From the NCBI RefSeq assembly GCF_963678635.1, contig NW_026970886.1:1-64000 (forward strand): 64,000 bases of DNA. Reading direction: 5' to 3'. A program made the position numbers and the translations under genes. Under the pieces are notes generated by a model. It saw nothing but the letters and a program-made list of their open reading frames with translations, searched no databases and had not been told where the DNA came from. Below are positions 62,988 through 64,000 of this stretch, in pieces (positions within the stretch are counted from its first letter, which is position 1; each line of letters begins with the position of its first letter). This stretch comes from Symsagittifera roscoffensis (taxonomy: Eukaryota > Xenacoelomorpha > Acoela > Convolutidae).

Positions 62988-63884
62988 GCTTGCCGTTTTT
63001 TCCTAGTGCAATAAGACACAACTGCTGCCAAACTCAAAATTGCTGTGGAGTTTGTTCATGGCAAACGTTACAGGTGAATAAAAATATTGCTAGGCCCATG
63101 AAAACAGCAAAAAAGACTTTTTCAAGCAAAGCAATGTTTTCATGGGCCTAGCAAAATCGATTTTCACCAGTTACATTGCCATAAACAAATCCTTCAGCAT
63201 TATTAGGTTTGGCGGAGCTTTTGAGCGTGTTAACGGCTTTTTCCCAGTTTTTAAAGACTAAATTTGCATCTAAATTGGACATATTCAAGTTGAATACCTT
63301 TTCTCTCCTATTTCCTAACTACTTATTCACCCGGAAAAAACGGCGAGCATTAAGTTTCTGCTCAAGTTACTCTCCATCTGCCCGATATTCATCCACAATC
63401 TTGTTTAAGTCCGCCACTGTATTTCTTGGTTTCCGTTGTTTTGCTCCATGTTATTTCTCCGATGTTGATGAAGAGAGTATTAACTCGGAAAACTCTTCTA
63501 ACAAGAAGAGCTAACCGTCGCCAGCTTGCAACTTGAAGATGCATGCTATTTGGAAACATGAAGGGCAATTTATTTTTCACTCTTTTTTAAATAATCGATA
63601 GTTTGGAGACTTATGAACTCTTTTCTTTTCACACGTCTCCTAATGTCTTGCAGGATAACCTCCCCTGTTGTTTTGACCACAAACCTCACTTTCAATTTCT
63701 TCACTTCGATTACAGTCAAGCATGTCAAAAAAATTGAAACAATTAAGAGATGTTGCTAAGAATGTTCCAAATTTGTTATTTATAAGTTCTTTTTGAAATT
63801 TAACCATTAAAATTTTTTTTTTGAAAAACTAATTTATTGTTCTAAGCGAGAAATCAACTAGTACAATTCCTAGTGAAAAAAATC
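62988..63884 (+). repeat. 896-bp tandem duplication, unit 2 (family A copy 4)
   Basis: Near-identical to unit 1, with scattered substitutions and small indels. The family A sequence then continues past the unit to the window edge at 64000, matching inverted copy 2 (61470-61580). Confidence 0.85.
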
Positions 63885-64000
63885 AATGTTTGCCAAATAA
63901 ATCATTCGATCGCCCAAAAATTCTATGGTAAATTTTTATGTATACTGAAAACTTCCGGAGTTTTGTTCAGACTATCAACTCACGTGTGATTAGAACTTTT

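Noticed and set aside
1-64000. CRISPR arrays, bacterial operons or rRNA genes
   Set aside because: The repeats have no regular spacer structure, the genes are eukaryotic with spliceosomal introns, and no rRNA-like sequence was recognised.

Overview
The window is nuclear DNA from an animal, most likely an invertebrate. It has intron-bearing genes with GT-AG splice sites, AATAAA poly(A) signals, tRNA-derived SINE-like elements, MITEs, hAT-type and non-LTR elements and two LTR retroelements. I cannot name the species. Base composition is AT-rich, except for the retroelement at 20015-28791, which is clearly richer in GC. Only two host genes are supported: an intronless coiled-coil protein of unknown function (34443-36857) and a TBC1D12/TBC1D14-type Rab GTPase-activating protein split over several exons (37360-45192). 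Nearly everything else is mobile DNA.

Layout. 1-1112: decayed DNA with a non-LTR reverse-transcriptase remnant. 1113-20014: an unusually large (18.9 kb), apparently intact LTR retroelement on the + strand, with 408-bp LTRs differing at one position by eye. It carries ORF1, a 2740-aa Gag-Pol, two tiny hydrophobic ORFs, a 379-codon open frame without any ATG, an 872-aa envelope-like glycoprotein and a 597-aa protein of unknown function. Neighbouring frames overlap, twice as ATGA, and a consensus intron lies 3 nt after the last stop codon. 20015-28791: a second, decaying Ty3/gypsy-like element on the - strand (331-bp LTRs) with broken gag and pol and a baculovirus-F-like env; it abuts the first element exactly. 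29136-34079: a hAT-type non-autonomous element with a perfect 8-bp target duplication, split by a decayed CR1/jockey-like LINE.

34443-45192: the two host genes, with SINE-like and MITE insertions in the introns. 45193-50323: intergenic DNA with tRNA-like sequences and further copies of the hAT-type MITE. 50720-61140: two internally deleted, decayed relatives of the giant retroelement, joined by a segmental duplication that also covers flanking DNA; between them is a relic resembling a protein-primed family-B DNA polymerase, as in Maverick/Polinton-like elements. 56120-64000: an unidentified repeat family in both orientations, including an 896-bp tandem duplication with a long palindrome.

How it fits together. 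The giant element looks young (near-identical LTRs, long open frames). Its accessory frames, overlapping cistrons, candidate splice sites and structured leader suggest a complex retrovirus-like expression programme. The decayed copies at 50.7-61.0 kb keep the leader motifs, part of gag and the 3' region, so they show which non-coding parts belong to the family. This is the best candidate for an undescribed system in the window.
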